From Aurantibacter crassamenti (GTDB lineage Bacteria > Bacteroidota > Bacteroidia > Flavobacteriales > Flavobacteriaceae), in NCBI RefSeq assembly GCF_016811105.1, contig NZ_JAFBGM010000001.1, forward strand, positions 124,001 to 188,000: DNA of 64,000 nt, given 5' to 3'. A program made the position numbers and the translations under genes. Under the pieces are notes generated by a model that was not told where the DNA came from, did not search any database, and saw nothing but the letters and a program-made list of their open reading frames with translations. Within the stretch, counting starts at the first letter, position 1. Every line of letters begins with the position of its first letter. Below, piece after piece: positions 1-8,829 of the stretch.

Positions 1-572
1 GTTGAGTGTGATGTTCTAGCAACAGAAGTACCCATTGCATAACCATTGTTTTCACAAATAAATACCACTGGTAATTGCCAAAGCATTGCTAGGTTAAAGG
101 TTTCGTGTAAAGAACCTTGTCTTACAGCACCATCACCCATATAACATAAAGTTACATTATCGCGATTGAAATATTTATCACCAAATGCCATACCTGCACC
201 CAAAGGAATTTGACCACCAACAATACCATGACCACCGTGAAATCTATGTTCTTTTGAAAAAATATGCATTGAACCACCCATACCTTGTGAAGTACCAGTA
301 ACTTTACCATAAAGCTCAGCCATCACGCGTTTTGGATCAACCCCCATACCAATAGGCTGTACGTGATTTCTATAAGCAGTTATCATTCTATCTTTAGTCA
401 GGTCCATTGCATGCAATGACCCAGCCAATACCGCTTCTTGCCCATTATACAAATGCAAGAAACCTCTAACTTTTTGTTGAATATATACTGCTGCAAGCTT
501 GTCCTCGAACTTTCTCCAGAACAACATATCTTCATACCATTTAAGGTATGTTTCCTTTGTTATCTTATCCAT
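1..572 (-). CDS. pdhA: Pyruvate dehydrogenase E1 component, alpha subunit (3' part missing)
   Basis: The gene starts with an ATG at 572 and runs off the left edge, leaving about 190 N-terminal residues. They show the thiamine-diphosphate E1-alpha fold: an H-x-x-x-GQEA-like substrate region (HLYNGQEA), a glycine-rich stretch (MGGSMH, HGGHGIVGGQ) and the TPP-binding motif that opens with GDGAVRQG and closes with ENN. The family decarboxylates pyruvate with transfer of acetyl to the lipoyl domain of E2. It lies downstream of cdd and porV on the same strand, an arrangement I recall from other flavobacteria. Whether pdhB/E2 follow cannot be seen. Confidence 0.93.
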   Translation of the reverse strand, partial: MDKITKETYLKWYEDMLFWRKFEDKLAAVYIQQKVRGFLHLYNGQEAVLAGSLHAMDLTKDRMITAYRNHVQPIGMGVDPKRVMAELYGKVTGTSQGMGGSMHIFSKEHRFHGGHGIVGGQIPLGAGMAFGDKYFNRDNVTLCYMGDGAVRQGSLHETFNLAMLWQLPVVFICENNGYAMGTSVARTSHS

Positions 573-716
573 TTACACCTGTTTATTCCAATTTTATAAA
601 TGCTAGTATTCCGCAGCAAAAATTGACACGAAAAAACAAAAATACATATTAATTTTCAGAAAAAAACAGGCTTTAAAAAGGTTTTCTAGAGATAAATCAT
701 AAAGTGACTAAAACTA

Positions 717-1199
717 CTACAAAAAGGCACTATCAAAGGCAAAAGGAATAAGATCCAAAACAGAATTACATTGAATAACCTGCCCTATTTCACCCATCAT
801 CAGTATTTCAATAGGTGTTTTTTGTTTTTGTTCATACTCAGCCATAGATTGTCTACAAATACCACAAGAAGTAACAGGTGCATCAACTTTATGATTTTTA
901 GAAGTTGCAGTTATGGCAATAGCTACTATAGCTACACCTGGATATTTTGCCCCGGCATATAGAATAGCAACACGTTCAGCACAAACACCTGCAGGATACG
1001 AAGCATTCTCTTGATTACTACCTATTACGGTTTTACCATTTTTCAAAAGCACCGCAGCACCCACATGAAATTTGGAATATGGTGCATAAGCATCTTTTCT
1101 AGCGGCAATAGCACTATGCATTAACTTTTGTTGCACAGAAGAAAGTTCTTCAATTGAATCAAACAAATTATAATCGAATACTAATTTTCGTTTTTGCAT
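717..1199 (-). CDS. cdd: Cytidine deaminase
   Basis: This 160-aa cytosolic enzyme deaminates cytidine and deoxycytidine to the uridine forms in pyrimidine salvage. The zinc site of the cytidine deaminase fold is visible: the CAE motif (AGVCAERVA, where Glu is the proton shuttle) and the later CxxC pair in TSCGICRQ. The N-terminal substrate region FHVGAAVLLKNG is also typical. Length suits the homotetrameric class plus a short N-terminal extension. It sits 144 bp upstream of pdhA and 78 bp downstream of porV, with a terminator hairpin between it and porV. Confidence 0.95.
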   Translation of the reverse strand: MQKRKLVFDYNLFDSIEELSSVQQKLMHSAIAARKDAYAPYSKFHVGAAVLLKNGKTVIGSNQENASYPAGVCAERVAILYAGAKYPGVAIVAIAITATSKNHKVDAPVTSCGICRQSMAEYEQKQKTPIEILMMGEIGQVIQCNSVLDLIPFAFDSAFL

Positions 1200-1230
1200 A
1201 AATCAATAAGGTATTATTCAAAAATAAGAA

Positions 1231-1254
1231 ACCCTGACGGAGTACCATCAGGGT
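1231..1254 (-). terminator. Intrinsic terminator after porV
   Basis: The sequence forms a 10-bp stem (ACCCTGAYGG paired with its complement) with a 4-nt loop, followed on the minus strand by a T-rich stretch. It lies just downstream of the porV stop and ahead of cdd, so it should separate the two. Confidence 0.75.
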
Positions 1255-1277
1255 CTAATAAATATCTATTCTTTTAT

Positions 1278-2426
1278 TTATTCATTAATATACTCTTGCC
1301 CTAAATTAAAGGTAAGAGAAAATCGCAAAGTATTTTCTAATGGATTTCTAACTTGAGATGTAGCAAACAAATATGATAAATCAACCTGAGCCATTTTAAA
1401 TCTAAAACCAGCACCTAACGTAAAAAACTTACGAGAACCTTTTTCTTCACTTTCATTAAAATAACCCGTACGAACCATAAATGCATCTTGATAAACATAC
1501 TCTGCACCAATAGCCCAAGTCATCTCTTTTAATTCTTCACCAAAACCATCTGGGGCATCCCCAAAAGATTTAAAAACACCACTAAAAGCACCTATTTTTT
1601 GATACTCGTCATTATCTGTTGCATCAATTTGACCATTACCATCAAAATCCTGAGGAGTAGGAACTAATAATTTATTGAATTCTGTAGTTAACCCAATAAC
1701 ATTGTCTTGGTCTAATATAAAATCAAAACCGACACCAAACTTCATATTAGCTGGCAAGAAATTTTCTTGACCACCTTCATCATACTGAATTTTTCCACCG
1801 AGGTTGGATAAATTAAAACCAGCTCTCCATCTTCCATCAAAACTATTATAGGCTTTTTCGCGAGAATAATAATAACCTGCAACGTCAATTGCAAAAGTGC
1901 TACCCCCTTGTGAATCTACAGAAGGGTCTTGTGGTAGTTTTAAGTTTGAGCTAATAAATCTACCGCCTACGGCCATAGAAAATGTTGGACTCAGTTTTAA
2001 CGAATACGTACCATCAATTGCCAATTCGTTTGGCTTAACTCTAGTACCAGGATCATCAATACTTTGTCTCAGCTCAATTTCACCTAAAGTAAAATAACGT
2101 ATACCTACTGCAAAAGCACTTCTTTCATTTATTTTATTGTAAAAACTTGCATTTAATAATGAAATATCAGTAATAATACTTTCTAAGTACGGTGTATAAC
2201 TTACACCAATACCCATTTGTCTTTCTGCAAATGCGAATTTAGCAGGGTTCCATTGTTGCGAAAATGCATCAGCAGAAGTTGCTACTCCCATATCACCCAT
2301 ACCAGCAGATCTTGCATCAGCAGCAATAGTTAAAAACGGCACTGCCGTTGTAATCACACGCTGTTCACTCTGTGCAGATAATTTAATGGCAAAAACCAAA
2401 AATAGTATTATCGTTAATTTCTTCAT
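1278..2426 (-). CDS. porV: Type IX secretion outer-membrane protein PorV (LptO)
   Basis: This 382-aa protein has a cleavable signal peptide (residues 1-19, ending LSAQ) and alternating beta strands of an outer-membrane barrel. Its N-terminal region PFLTIAADARSAGMGDMG is the signature of PorV. In the T9SS, PorV binds C-terminal secretion signals of cargo at the outer membrane and shuttles cargo to PorU for signal removal and anchoring. A loop reads DFDGNGQIDATDND, an EF-hand/dockerin-like acidic pattern that could bind calcium (inference). The gene is divergent from gldJ across 471 bp. The expected partner porU is not adjacent. Confidence 0.92.
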   Translation of the reverse strand: MKKLTIILFLVFAIKLSAQSEQRVITTAVPFLTIAADARSAGMGDMGVATSADAFSQQWNPAKFAFAERQMGIGVSYTPYLESIITDISLLNASFYNKINERSAFAVGIRYFTLGEIELRQSIDDPGTRVKPNELAIDGTYSLKLSPTFSMAVGGRFISSNLKLPQDPSVDSQGGSTFAIDVAGYYYSREKAYNSFDGRWRAGFNLSNLGGKIQYDEGGQENFLPANMKFGVGFDFILDQDNVIGLTTEFNKLLVPTPQDFDGNGQIDATDNDEYQKIGAFSGVFKSFGDAPDGFGEELKEMTWAIGAEYVYQDAFMVRTGYFNESEEKGSRKFFTLGAGFRFKMAQVDLSYLFATSQVRNPLENTLRFSLTFNLGQEYINE

Positions 2427-2897
2427 CTTAAATCAGTAAAGTTAATTGGTCATAAAAACATAGAACAAGTATACCTATTTTAATGTAATACAGATACCCC
2501 TTGTTAACATGTAAACGTGCATTTATATGATATCTTATGTCTGTACAAAATTATTTTACCGTTTTTATTAGTCCATATATTCGCCTATGTAGATTAATGT
2601 ATAAAGAGACAAATAAATACTATGCATTTATAGTAGACTGTCAGCGATTAAAGCTACCCACCTAAAAGAAAACCTATATACAATACTATATGGTGTTTTA
2701 TATCGTTATTAATAATGATGAAATAAATCACTTTAGCCTTATAGCAAACTAGTTGCGGTAAATATTTTTTAACACCATAAAATATTATAGCCAATTCATC
2801 GTTTTATTAGCCGAAAGTGACCTTTAAAATTAATCAAAACACAATTCTCGAACTACTCATTAACTGTAGTTCACATGTTTGAACTCAAGTCGTAATT
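2427..2897. promoter_or_regulatory. Divergent intergenic region between porV and gldJ
   Basis: The 471 bp between two divergent T9SS genes hold no convincing open frame. It is AT-rich and must contain promoters for both. A minus-strand TAATTTTG box (complement of 2546-2553) fits the Bacteroidota -7 consensus for porV, but I see no well-placed -33 TTG, so no exact promoter is claimed. Confidence 0.5.
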
Positions 2898-4568
2898 ATG
2901 AAAAAACAGTTTATCAAAGTTGTACTTTCTTGTGCCGTAATAGCGGGAGGTTTTACAGTTACCAGCTGTAAAAAGTCTTCTGGCTCTTCGAAAAACGTAT
3001 CCAAAGCAACCGGTTGGAAAATCAATGCCAAAGAAGGCGGATTTCAGTACAATACAGATTTTAAAGAGCAAGAAACTGCTCCGGGTCTTGTATTTGTTGA
3101 AGGTGGTACGTTTACAAAAGGTAAAGTACAAGATGATGTAATGCATGATTGGAACAACACTCCAACATCACAGCATGTACAATCATTTTATATGGATGAA
3201 ACAGAGGTTACCAATGTTATGTACTTGGAATATCTTGATTATTTAAAGAGTGTTTATCCTCCAGAAAATCCTAAATATGCAAATATCTATAAAGGCGCAT
3301 TGCCTGATACATTGGTATGGCGTAACCGTTTAGGCTTCAATGAAACCATGACGAATAATTATTTACGTCACCCAGCATATGCAGAATATCCTGTAGTAGG
3401 TGTGAATTGGGTTCAAGCAACTCAATTTGCAGAATGGAGAACTGACCGTGTTAACGAAGCAATGTTAGAGAAAGAAGGTTACTTAGCTAAAGATGCTAAA
3501 TATCAAGCTGTATCTGGTGAAGTTGAAGGTACGTTTAGTACTGAAGCTTATTTAAACAGACCAGAATCTGTTTACAACGGACAGATAGATTCTTTACAAG
3601 GTAAAATGAAAAAGGATAGTGTTTCTACTTACGCTAAGCGTAGTAGTGGTGTTATCGTACCAGAATATCGTTTGCCAACTGAAACTGAATGGGAATATGC
3701 TGCTCAGGCAAATCAAGGCACACGTGAATACAATAATTATAGAGGAAGAAAAAAATATCCTTGGGAAGGTGACTATACTAGAAACGGACAACGTGTTGGT
3801 AGAGGTGATCAATTAGCTAACTTCAAGCAAGGTAAAGGTGACTACGGTGGAATTGCAGGATGGTCAGACGATGGTGCTGATATTACTGCTCAAGTTAAAT
3901 CGTACAAGCCAAATGATTTAGGTCTATATGATATGGCTGGTAACGTTGCCGAATGGGTAGCTGATGTATACCGACCTATTGTTGATGATGAAATAAGTGA
4001 TTTCAACTACTATAGAGGTAACATTTATATGAAGACTGCTATTGGCGAAGATGGAAAAGTAAATATCTTAAGAGATTCTATAGTCTTTGATACATTGCCA
4101 AATGGTAAAGTAGTAGCTATGAATTTACCAGGAGAAATTAAAATGGTTCCTGTTGATGAAAACGAAACTTATTTAAGAACCAATTTTGACTCAAGTGATA
4201 ACAGAGGATATAGAGATGGTGACGCAGGTTCTTCAAGGTTCTTTGATCGCTTTAGCGATGAAGATGATGCTGAAGACCAACCTAAAATGTATGACTCTCC
4301 GAAACACAAAGTGGAGTATGATTCAATAGGCAAACTAACAAGAACATATGACCACTCTAACAACAGAACTTCATTAATTAATGATGAAGTACGAGTATTC
4401 AAAGGTGGAGCTTGGAATGATAGAGCTTATTGGTTAGATCCAGCACAAAGACGCTATTTACCACAATATATGGCAACAGATTATATTGGGTTTAGATGTG
4501 CAATGTCAAGAGTTGGCTCAAAATCTAAAACTAAAAACAAAACCCCTAGAGGGAAAAAGGCAAGATAA
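2898..4568 (+). CDS. gldJ: Gliding motility / T9SS lipoprotein GldJ
   Basis: The 556-aa product has a lipoprotein signal peptide with lipidated Cys24 (TVTSC) and a formylglycine-generating-enzyme-like (SUMF1/FGE-sulfatase) domain. Typical FGE-fold motifs are PEYRLPTETEWEYAA, YDMAGNVAEWVADVY, FKGGAWND and IGFRCA. GldJ is an outer-membrane-associated lipoprotein of the gliding apparatus that stabilises GldK in known systems. The enzyme cysteine pair of true FGEs is not evident, as expected for this family. The C-terminus is strongly basic. The downstream murF gene supports GldJ over GldK, and GldK is found separately at 33.7 kb. Confidence 0.93.
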   Translation: MKKQFIKVVLSCAVIAGGFTVTSCKKSSGSSKNVSKATGWKINAKEGGFQYNTDFKEQETAPGLVFVEGGTFTKGKVQDDVMHDWNNTPTSQHVQSFYMDETEVTNVMYLEYLDYLKSVYPPENPKYANIYKGALPDTLVWRNRLGFNETMTNNYLRHPAYAEYPVVGVNWVQATQFAEWRTDRVNEAMLEKEGYLAKDAKYQAVSGEVEGTFSTEAYLNRPESVYNGQIDSLQGKMKKDSVSTYAKRSSGVIVPEYRLPTETEWEYAAQANQGTREYNNYRGRKKYPWEGDYTRNGQRVGRGDQLANFKQGKGDYGGIAGWSDDGADITAQVKSYKPNDLGLYDMAGNVAEWVADVYRPIVDDEISDFNYYRGNIYMKTAIGEDGKVNILRDSIVFDTLPNGKVVAMNLPGEIKMVPVDENETYLRTNFDSSDNRGYRDGDAGSSRFFDRFSDEDDAEDQPKMYDSPKHKVEYDSIGKLTRTYDHSNNRTSLINDEVRVFKGGAWNDRAYWLDPAQRRYLPQYMATDYIGFRCAMSRVGSKSKTKNKTPRGKKAR

Positions 4569-4590
4569 ATATTGCTAAGAAAAGGTAATT

Positions 4591-4622
4591 AAGCCCTGAC
4601 GTTTATCGTCAGGGCTTTTTTG
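4591..4622 (+). terminator. Intrinsic terminator after gldJ
   Basis: AGCCCTGACG and CGTCAGGGCT form a 10-bp GC-rich stem around a short TTTAT loop, followed by a run of T. It begins 23 bp after the gldJ stop. Confidence 0.9.
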
Positions 4623-5138
4623 TGTTTACTAATGATACTTAACATCAATGAATAGTTCTATCAACATTCATTAGCATAACCACATAGTAATTTGACATCA
4701 CAGAGACTAAGTGGCATTCATATTATAAATCATGCTATTCTAAAATAAGCCTATTAAAAGCACTACTGATCCCAATTAGCATTCATTCAACACCAATTAC
4801 CAAATTCGAATCTTACATAAAATCTTAGTTTATAGTCAATTGCCAGAACTTTACATTCTATCTGAGCCATTTTCAACCTCGAAATGAGGTTATTAGTTAA
4901 AGGATAGCAAATGAATATTTAGGACCAAAAAAGCTCAATTACAGTTCATCGAAAGCTTATCAAAATTAATCGATAAAAAACAAATTTATAGGGACAACAT
5001 GACCATAGCTTACATTTTAACGTTTTTTTCATACATTACATCGATTTTTTATAATAAAAAGTAAGATTTTTCCTTCTATTAATGTGATGTAACAGTTACA
5101 TATATTTTAATACGAATTATCATCCCAAATAAATTCTT
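4623..5138. other. Gene-free AT-rich spacer with a 13-bp palindrome
   Basis: About 516 bp without a credible reading frame. The only structured element I see is the perfect palindrome TGTAACAGTTACA at 5088-5100, 38 bp ahead of the small gene at 5139. It could be an operator, but no regulator is known for it. Confidence 0.4.
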
Positions 5139-5312
5139 ATGACAAAAAATTTACTATTAATTAAAGAGATTTATTTAGAGGCATTCAAAGGCTTAGGTTC
5201 TAGGTTTGTTAAACAATATTTTAAGGCATTCTCATGGTTTTGCCTAGCAAGTTATTTCATAATGCTTTACGCATTTGCTTTTAGGGTTTCGACTGGTTTC
5301 GCTTTTGAGTAG
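5139..5312 (+). CDS. Small 57-aa protein, DUF6747-like
   Basis: This short frame encodes MTKNLLLIKEIYLEAFKG followed by a single hydrophobic segment (about residues 30-47, SWFCLASYFIMLYAFAF) and ends STGFAFE. I recall a conserved small flavobacterial family, annotated as DUF6747, with the same layout; this was not checked. A strong terminator follows 23 bp after the stop, so it is a stand-alone short transcript, which supports a real and probably well-expressed gene. The likely location is the membrane. No function can be given. Confidence 0.72.
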   Translation: MTKNLLLIKEIYLEAFKGLGSRFVKQYFKAFSWFCLASYFIMLYAFAFRVSTGFAFE

Positions 5313-5335
5313 GTTACAAGAGCGAGTTTAAACGA

Positions 5336-5364
5336 AAGCGCCCCCAATGGGGCGCTTTTTTTTT
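5336..5364 (+). terminator. Strong intrinsic terminator after the 57-aa gene
   Basis: AAGCGCCCC pairs with GGGGCGCTT around a CAAT loop and is followed by an uninterrupted T tract. It isolates the small gene from murF. Confidence 0.92.
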
Positions 5365-5397
5365 GACCAAATCTCATTAGAAAAACTCGTAGCTTTG
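5363..5397 (+). promoter_or_regulatory. Candidate promoter for murF
   Basis: A perfect Bacteroidota -7 box TAGCTTTG lies at 5390-5397, with TTG at 5363-5365 (24-nt spacer, slightly long). The -33 element would overlap the T tract of the preceding terminator. The implied leader to the murF ATG is roughly 35 nt. Confidence 0.5.
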
Positions 5398-5436
5398 AAT
5401 TTTGAATTGAAAGCATTCGTAACAATTTTTTGATAA

Positions 5437-6711
5437 ATGACAACAGCAGAGCTACACCATATATTTTTAAAACACCCTATAGTTTGTACTGACACTCGTA
5501 AGATTACAGCAGACTGTATCTTTTTCGCACTGAAAGGTGACAACTTCAATGGTAATACTTATGCCAATGAAGCAATTAAAAAAGGCGCTACTTTAGCTAT
5601 TATTGATGAATCTGATTACGAACTAAATGATAAAACTATTTTAGTACATGACGTGCTCAAAGCACTACAAAATCTAGCTAACTATCACCGAAAATATTCA
5701 CAAGCAAAAATAATTGGACTAACGGGTAGCAACGGAAAAACGACAACAAAAGAATTGATTCATTCAGTACTTGAAAAAAAGTATAAAACTATAGCAACTA
5801 TTGGTAATCTTAATAATCATATAGGCGTACCATTAACTTTATTACGAATTAAACCAGAAACAGAAATTGCAATAGTTGAAATGGGTGCTAACCACCAAAA
5901 AGAGATTGAATTTTTATGCACATTGGCAGAACCAGATTTTGGCTACATTACAAATTTTGGTAAAGCTCATTTAGAAGGTTTTGGTGGCGAAGAAGGTGTT
6001 ATTAAAGGCAAAAGCGAACTCTACACCTACCTAATTGAAAACATCAAGGCTATATTTATGAATGCTGACGACTCAATTCAGTTTCAAAAACTAAGTACTT
6101 ATGTTAAAAAATATGGCTTTAGTCAGGATCAACATGAGTATTACACAATAAAATTCTTAGGTGCAGACCCATATGTAAAGCTAAGTTTTGAAAATGAAAT
6201 CATTACGTCTCAACTAGTGGGCAGCTATAATTTCACCAATTGCTGTGCGGCTATTTTAATGGGCAAATTTTTTAATGTTACCCCAAAGGATATTAGCGCA
6301 GCGATACACTCATACATTCCTGAAAACAATCGTTCACAATTAATCAACAAGAATGGACATCAAATTATTTTAGATGCCTATAATGCTAATCCAACAAGTA
6401 TGATTGCAGCGCTACACAACTTCAAGGCGATGAAAGCTGCGCATAAAATTGCCATTTTGGGTGATATGTTTGAGCTTGGCAATTCTGCTAAAAAAGAACA
6501 TCAAAACATAGCTGAAGTCGCTACTTCAATGTCTTTTGACATGGTTTTATTGGTTGGCGAAAACTTTTACAATACAGATACTAAAACTCAAAAATTAGAG
6601 AACTTTGAAGCTTTAAAAGTCTATTTAACAAAAACAAAACTTCCTTCAAGTAGTATATTAATCAAAGGCTCTAGAGGCATGGCTCTAGAAAGAGTTCTAG
6701 ATTTTATTTAA
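5437..6711 (+). CDS. murF: UDP-N-acetylmuramoyl-tripeptide--D-alanyl-D-alanine ligase
   Basis: This 424-aa cytosolic Mur ligase adds D-Ala-D-Ala to UDP-MurNAc-tripeptide with ATP in peptidoglycan synthesis. The N-terminal uridine-binding region carries CTDTRKI and FALKGDNFNG. The P-loop GSNGKTTTKE lies near residues 97-106. The central domain has NLNNHIGVPLTLL and EMGANHQKEI, and the C-terminal domain has the LDAYNANPTSM motif and GDMFELG. These are MurF hallmarks. Length is normal for the flavobacterial form. It is transcribed away from gldJ, a linkage I recall from flavobacterial genomes. Confidence 0.96.
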   Translation: MTTAELHHIFLKHPIVCTDTRKITADCIFFALKGDNFNGNTYANEAIKKGATLAIIDESDYELNDKTILVHDVLKALQNLANYHRKYSQAKIIGLTGSNGKTTTKELIHSVLEKKYKTIATIGNLNNHIGVPLTLLRIKPETEIAIVEMGANHQKEIEFLCTLAEPDFGYITNFGKAHLEGFGGEEGVIKGKSELYTYLIENIKAIFMNADDSIQFQKLSTYVKKYGFSQDQHEYYTIKFLGADPYVKLSFENEIITSQLVGSYNFTNCCAAILMGKFFNVTPKDISAAIHSYIPENNRSQLINKNGHQIILDAYNANPTSMIAALHNFKAMKAAHKIAILGDMFELGNSAKKEHQNIAEVATSMSFDMVLLVGENFYNTDTKTQKLENFEALKVYLTKTKLPSSSILIKGSRGMALERVLDFI

Positions 6712-6756
6712 TAAAACGAAAACTCCAAATAACTACTTAAGAGTGTCCAAAATATT

Positions 6757-7581
6757 CTAGCTAACCTCAACCCTTGTATCAACCACTTCACTGATTGGTA
6801 AGATTACCTTTCCGTTTTCAGTTTTTATGGTAATAAAAATAGTGTCTATCTTTTCAATAGTACCTTCTATATCTTTCGTTTTAATTTTATCACCAGTAGC
6901 ATAGGTTTTTCTTGCATAAAATGTTTTTAAAAGATTGGTTACAACGTCTTTTGAACCTAAACCAAAACCCAGCGCAAATGCTAATAAAAAAGCACCTATA
7001 ATTAACGAAAAATTGTTGGTGATTAATGAGGTATCAATACCTGCTTGATTCAGTGAAGTAATGGTTACAAAAATTGTAATAATATAAAAAACGATAGAAC
7101 TCACCAATTTACCACCACTAAATCCCATAGATTCAAAAACCCCTAACAAGGCTTTTTTAATCAGCTTTGCAGCAAATAGACCTATCATAAAAATCACCAT
7201 TGCACTCAAAAGAATAGGCAGGTAACGGAGTAGATTAGCAATTTCTTGAGAAATCACTGCAAGCTTCATAATATCAGCAGCTACAATGATAAACACCATG
7301 GTTAAGATCCACTTTACAAAGGCCAATAATATTTTACTGATATCAACTTTAATCTTGCTTTCTCCAAAAAGTTTAGCATCGTTTATTTTCTCAGATACTG
7401 CATCAAGCTTAGCTACCTTAAAAACTTTCTTTAGTACAAAACGAACTACTTTAATAATAATCCATCCGAAGACCAATACTACAATCGCTCCAAAGATATT
7501 TGGCAAGGCAGAAGCAATATCACTCAAAATACCCATTAGGGTATCTGTTGCCATTTTCGTCCAATCATTCATCTGTTCCAT
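6757..7581 (-). CDS. MscS-family mechanosensitive channel
   Basis: The 274-aa membrane protein has about five hydrophobic segments and ends in a beta-domain typical of MscS channels (roughly 205-274: TFYARKTYATGDKIK, followed by GTIEKIDTIFITI and GKVILPISEV). The pore-helix region is rich in Gly and Ala (LIIGAFLLAFALGFGLGSKD). It is the conserved-TM-helix type common in Bacteroidota. Such channels release solutes on hypo-osmotic shock. It is the last gene of an apparent operon with an ECF sigma factor and a 60-aa protein, beginning 18 bp after the latter. An alternative start at Met4 (7572) is possible. Confidence 0.85.
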   Translation of the reverse strand: MEQMNDWTKMATDTLMGILSDIASALPNIFGAIVVLVFGWIIIKVVRFVLKKVFKVAKLDAVSEKINDAKLFGESKIKVDISKILLAFVKWILTMVFIIVAADIMKLAVISQEIANLLRYLPILLSAMVIFMIGLFAAKLIKKALLGVFESMGFSGGKLVSSIVFYIITIFVTITSLNQAGIDTSLITNNFSLIIGAFLLAFALGFGLGSKDVVTNLLKTFYARKTYATGDKIKTKDIEGTIEKIDTIFITIKTENGKVILPISEVVDTRVEVS

Positions 7582-7599
7582 TAGTGCTTATTTTATTTT

Positions 7600-7782
7600 T
7601 TAATTATTTGTTTTTATAGAATCGTTAATAGCTGATTTAATATTACATGTGAAAAGCGAAGCCATTTCCATAACCAACTTTGCATTTGCAATATCGCTCA
7701 TTACTTTACTCTTCATATTTGCCGGAACTTCATGTACTGAACGTTCCAACTCCTCAAACGGATTGTTTTTTTGTTCTTCCAT
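7600..7782 (-). CDS. Small 60-aa protein coupled to an ECF sigma factor
   Basis: The start codon overlaps the sigma-factor stop (TAATG), which points to translational coupling. The product is soluble and amphipathic: an acidic N-terminus (MEEQKNNPFEELERSVHEVP) and a helical stretch around residues 20-50 with one Cys. It has no transmembrane segment, unlike classic membrane anti-sigma factors. By position it could modulate the sigma factor, but nothing in the sequence proves this. Confidence 0.75.
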   Translation of the reverse strand: MEEQKNNPFEELERSVHEVPANMKSKVMSDIANAKLVMEMASLFTCNIKSAINDSIKTNN

Positions 7783-8351
7783 TAATCCAAATTTTTATAA
7801 ATTTCTAAAATCCGAGCTTTAGCCCGTTTAAGCCGCATTTTTACTGCGCTTTCGCTTATTTCTAAAAGCTCAGTCAATTCTTTTATTGAAATATCATCTT
7901 GATATTTTAATAAAAGAAGTTTCTTTTCTTCAGGATCTATCAAAGTCAACGCCTGCTTTAATTTCTCTGCCTTCATTTCATAAAGGCTATTATCATCAGA
8001 CATTTGAACTCCGGCTTCATTCTCAGTTATTGAATCTGAAGCATCACTAATTTTTCGTTCTCTATTTCTGTTTACATAATTAACACAAAAATTATAGGTG
8101 AATGAATACACCCAACTTGAAAATTTAGACCTTTCCTTAAAACTAGCTAATTTCACAAACAATTGTAAAAAAACGTCTTGCGTAAGGTCTTCAGCTTCTT
8201 TCTGCGATTTTGAAAATCCGTAACATTTATTATAAATTCGTGTTGCGTAACGATCATAAAGCACACCGAACAATAGGGTATTATTATCCTTTACGATATT
8301 ACGCACAAGTTCTTCATCGGTAAGTTTACTAGTGGTAAGAGTTGTTTCCAA
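7782..8351 (-). CDS. ECF-type RNA polymerase sigma factor
   Basis: This 189-aa protein has the two domains of an extracytoplasmic-function sigma-70 factor. Region 2 spans about residues 25-95 (LYDRYATRIYNKCYGF, EDLTQDVFLQLF, FSSWVYSFTYNFCVNYV). Region 4 spans about 130-185 (LIDPEEKKLLLLKY, ISIKELTELLEISESAVKMR). The linker is acidic. It heads a minus-strand operon with the 60-aa gene and the MscS-like channel, suggesting control of an envelope or osmotic stress response (inference). No separate transmembrane anti-sigma gene is adjacent. Confidence 0.92.
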   Translation of the reverse strand: METTLTTSKLTDEELVRNIVKDNNTLLFGVLYDRYATRIYNKCYGFSKSQKEAEDLTQDVFLQLFVKLASFKERSKFSSWVYSFTYNFCVNYVNRNRERKISDASDSITENEAGVQMSDDNSLYEMKAEKLKQALTLIDPEEKKLLLLKYQDDISIKELTELLEISESAVKMRLKRAKARILEIYKNLD

Positions 8352-8658
8352 ATTTAAGTTTAGTTACTTCTTATATAGTATTTGACACCATAGATATAAC
8401 AATGTCACTTTGAACTTAACACTAAGTTAAGCTAATCATTACAAATAGAAAGAGCCTCATTAAATGAGGCCCCTTCTTACAACCAAAACTCAAAACTTTT
8501 GAGGAAATTTCGTAATCTGAATTAGGGGGAACATAAATTCTGATTTCCGAATACACCGCTTTACTTTTAACTTTCGTATACCAGTATAAGTTTATATTAT
8601 TTTGATTATATATTGTTTAGCCTTGGCTAGTGTTTATATAGTTAGGCCAACAATTTCT
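8352..8658. other. Non-coding spacer with a 7-bp hairpin
   Basis: No credible gene is present. GCCTCAT and ATGAGGC (about 8457-8473) form a perfect hairpin with a 3-nt loop. On the minus strand it is followed by TCTTTCT and could terminate the transcript of the small gene at 8659-8829. It may alternatively act upstream of the sigma-factor operon. Confidence 0.4.
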
Positions 8659-8829
8659 TTAGTTTCTTAAAGACTTTTTTTTTATTAATACAGGTACATA
8701 ATTTGATTGTCCTTTTATCTTATCCTTATTTTTAAGGATAAAGAATGATGGTAAAATCATACATAATGCAATTAAAAAAGTCAATATACCTAGCATTGTA
8801 AAAAAATCTAATTGTGAAATATTCAACAT
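8659..8829 (-). CDS. Small 56-aa single-pass membrane protein
   Basis: An ATG at 8829 opens a 56-codon frame with one hydrophobic helix (about residues 9-31, FFTMLGILTFLIALCMILP) followed by a basic tail (KNKDKIKGQ, IKKKSLRN). This is a typical small N-out, C-in membrane protein. Codon use resembles its neighbours. There is no clear ribosome binding site, which is normal in Bacteroidota. I do not recognise the family. Confidence 0.5.
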   Translation of the reverse strand: MLNISQLDFFTMLGILTFLIALCMILPSFFILKNKDKIKGQSNYVPVLIKKKSLRN

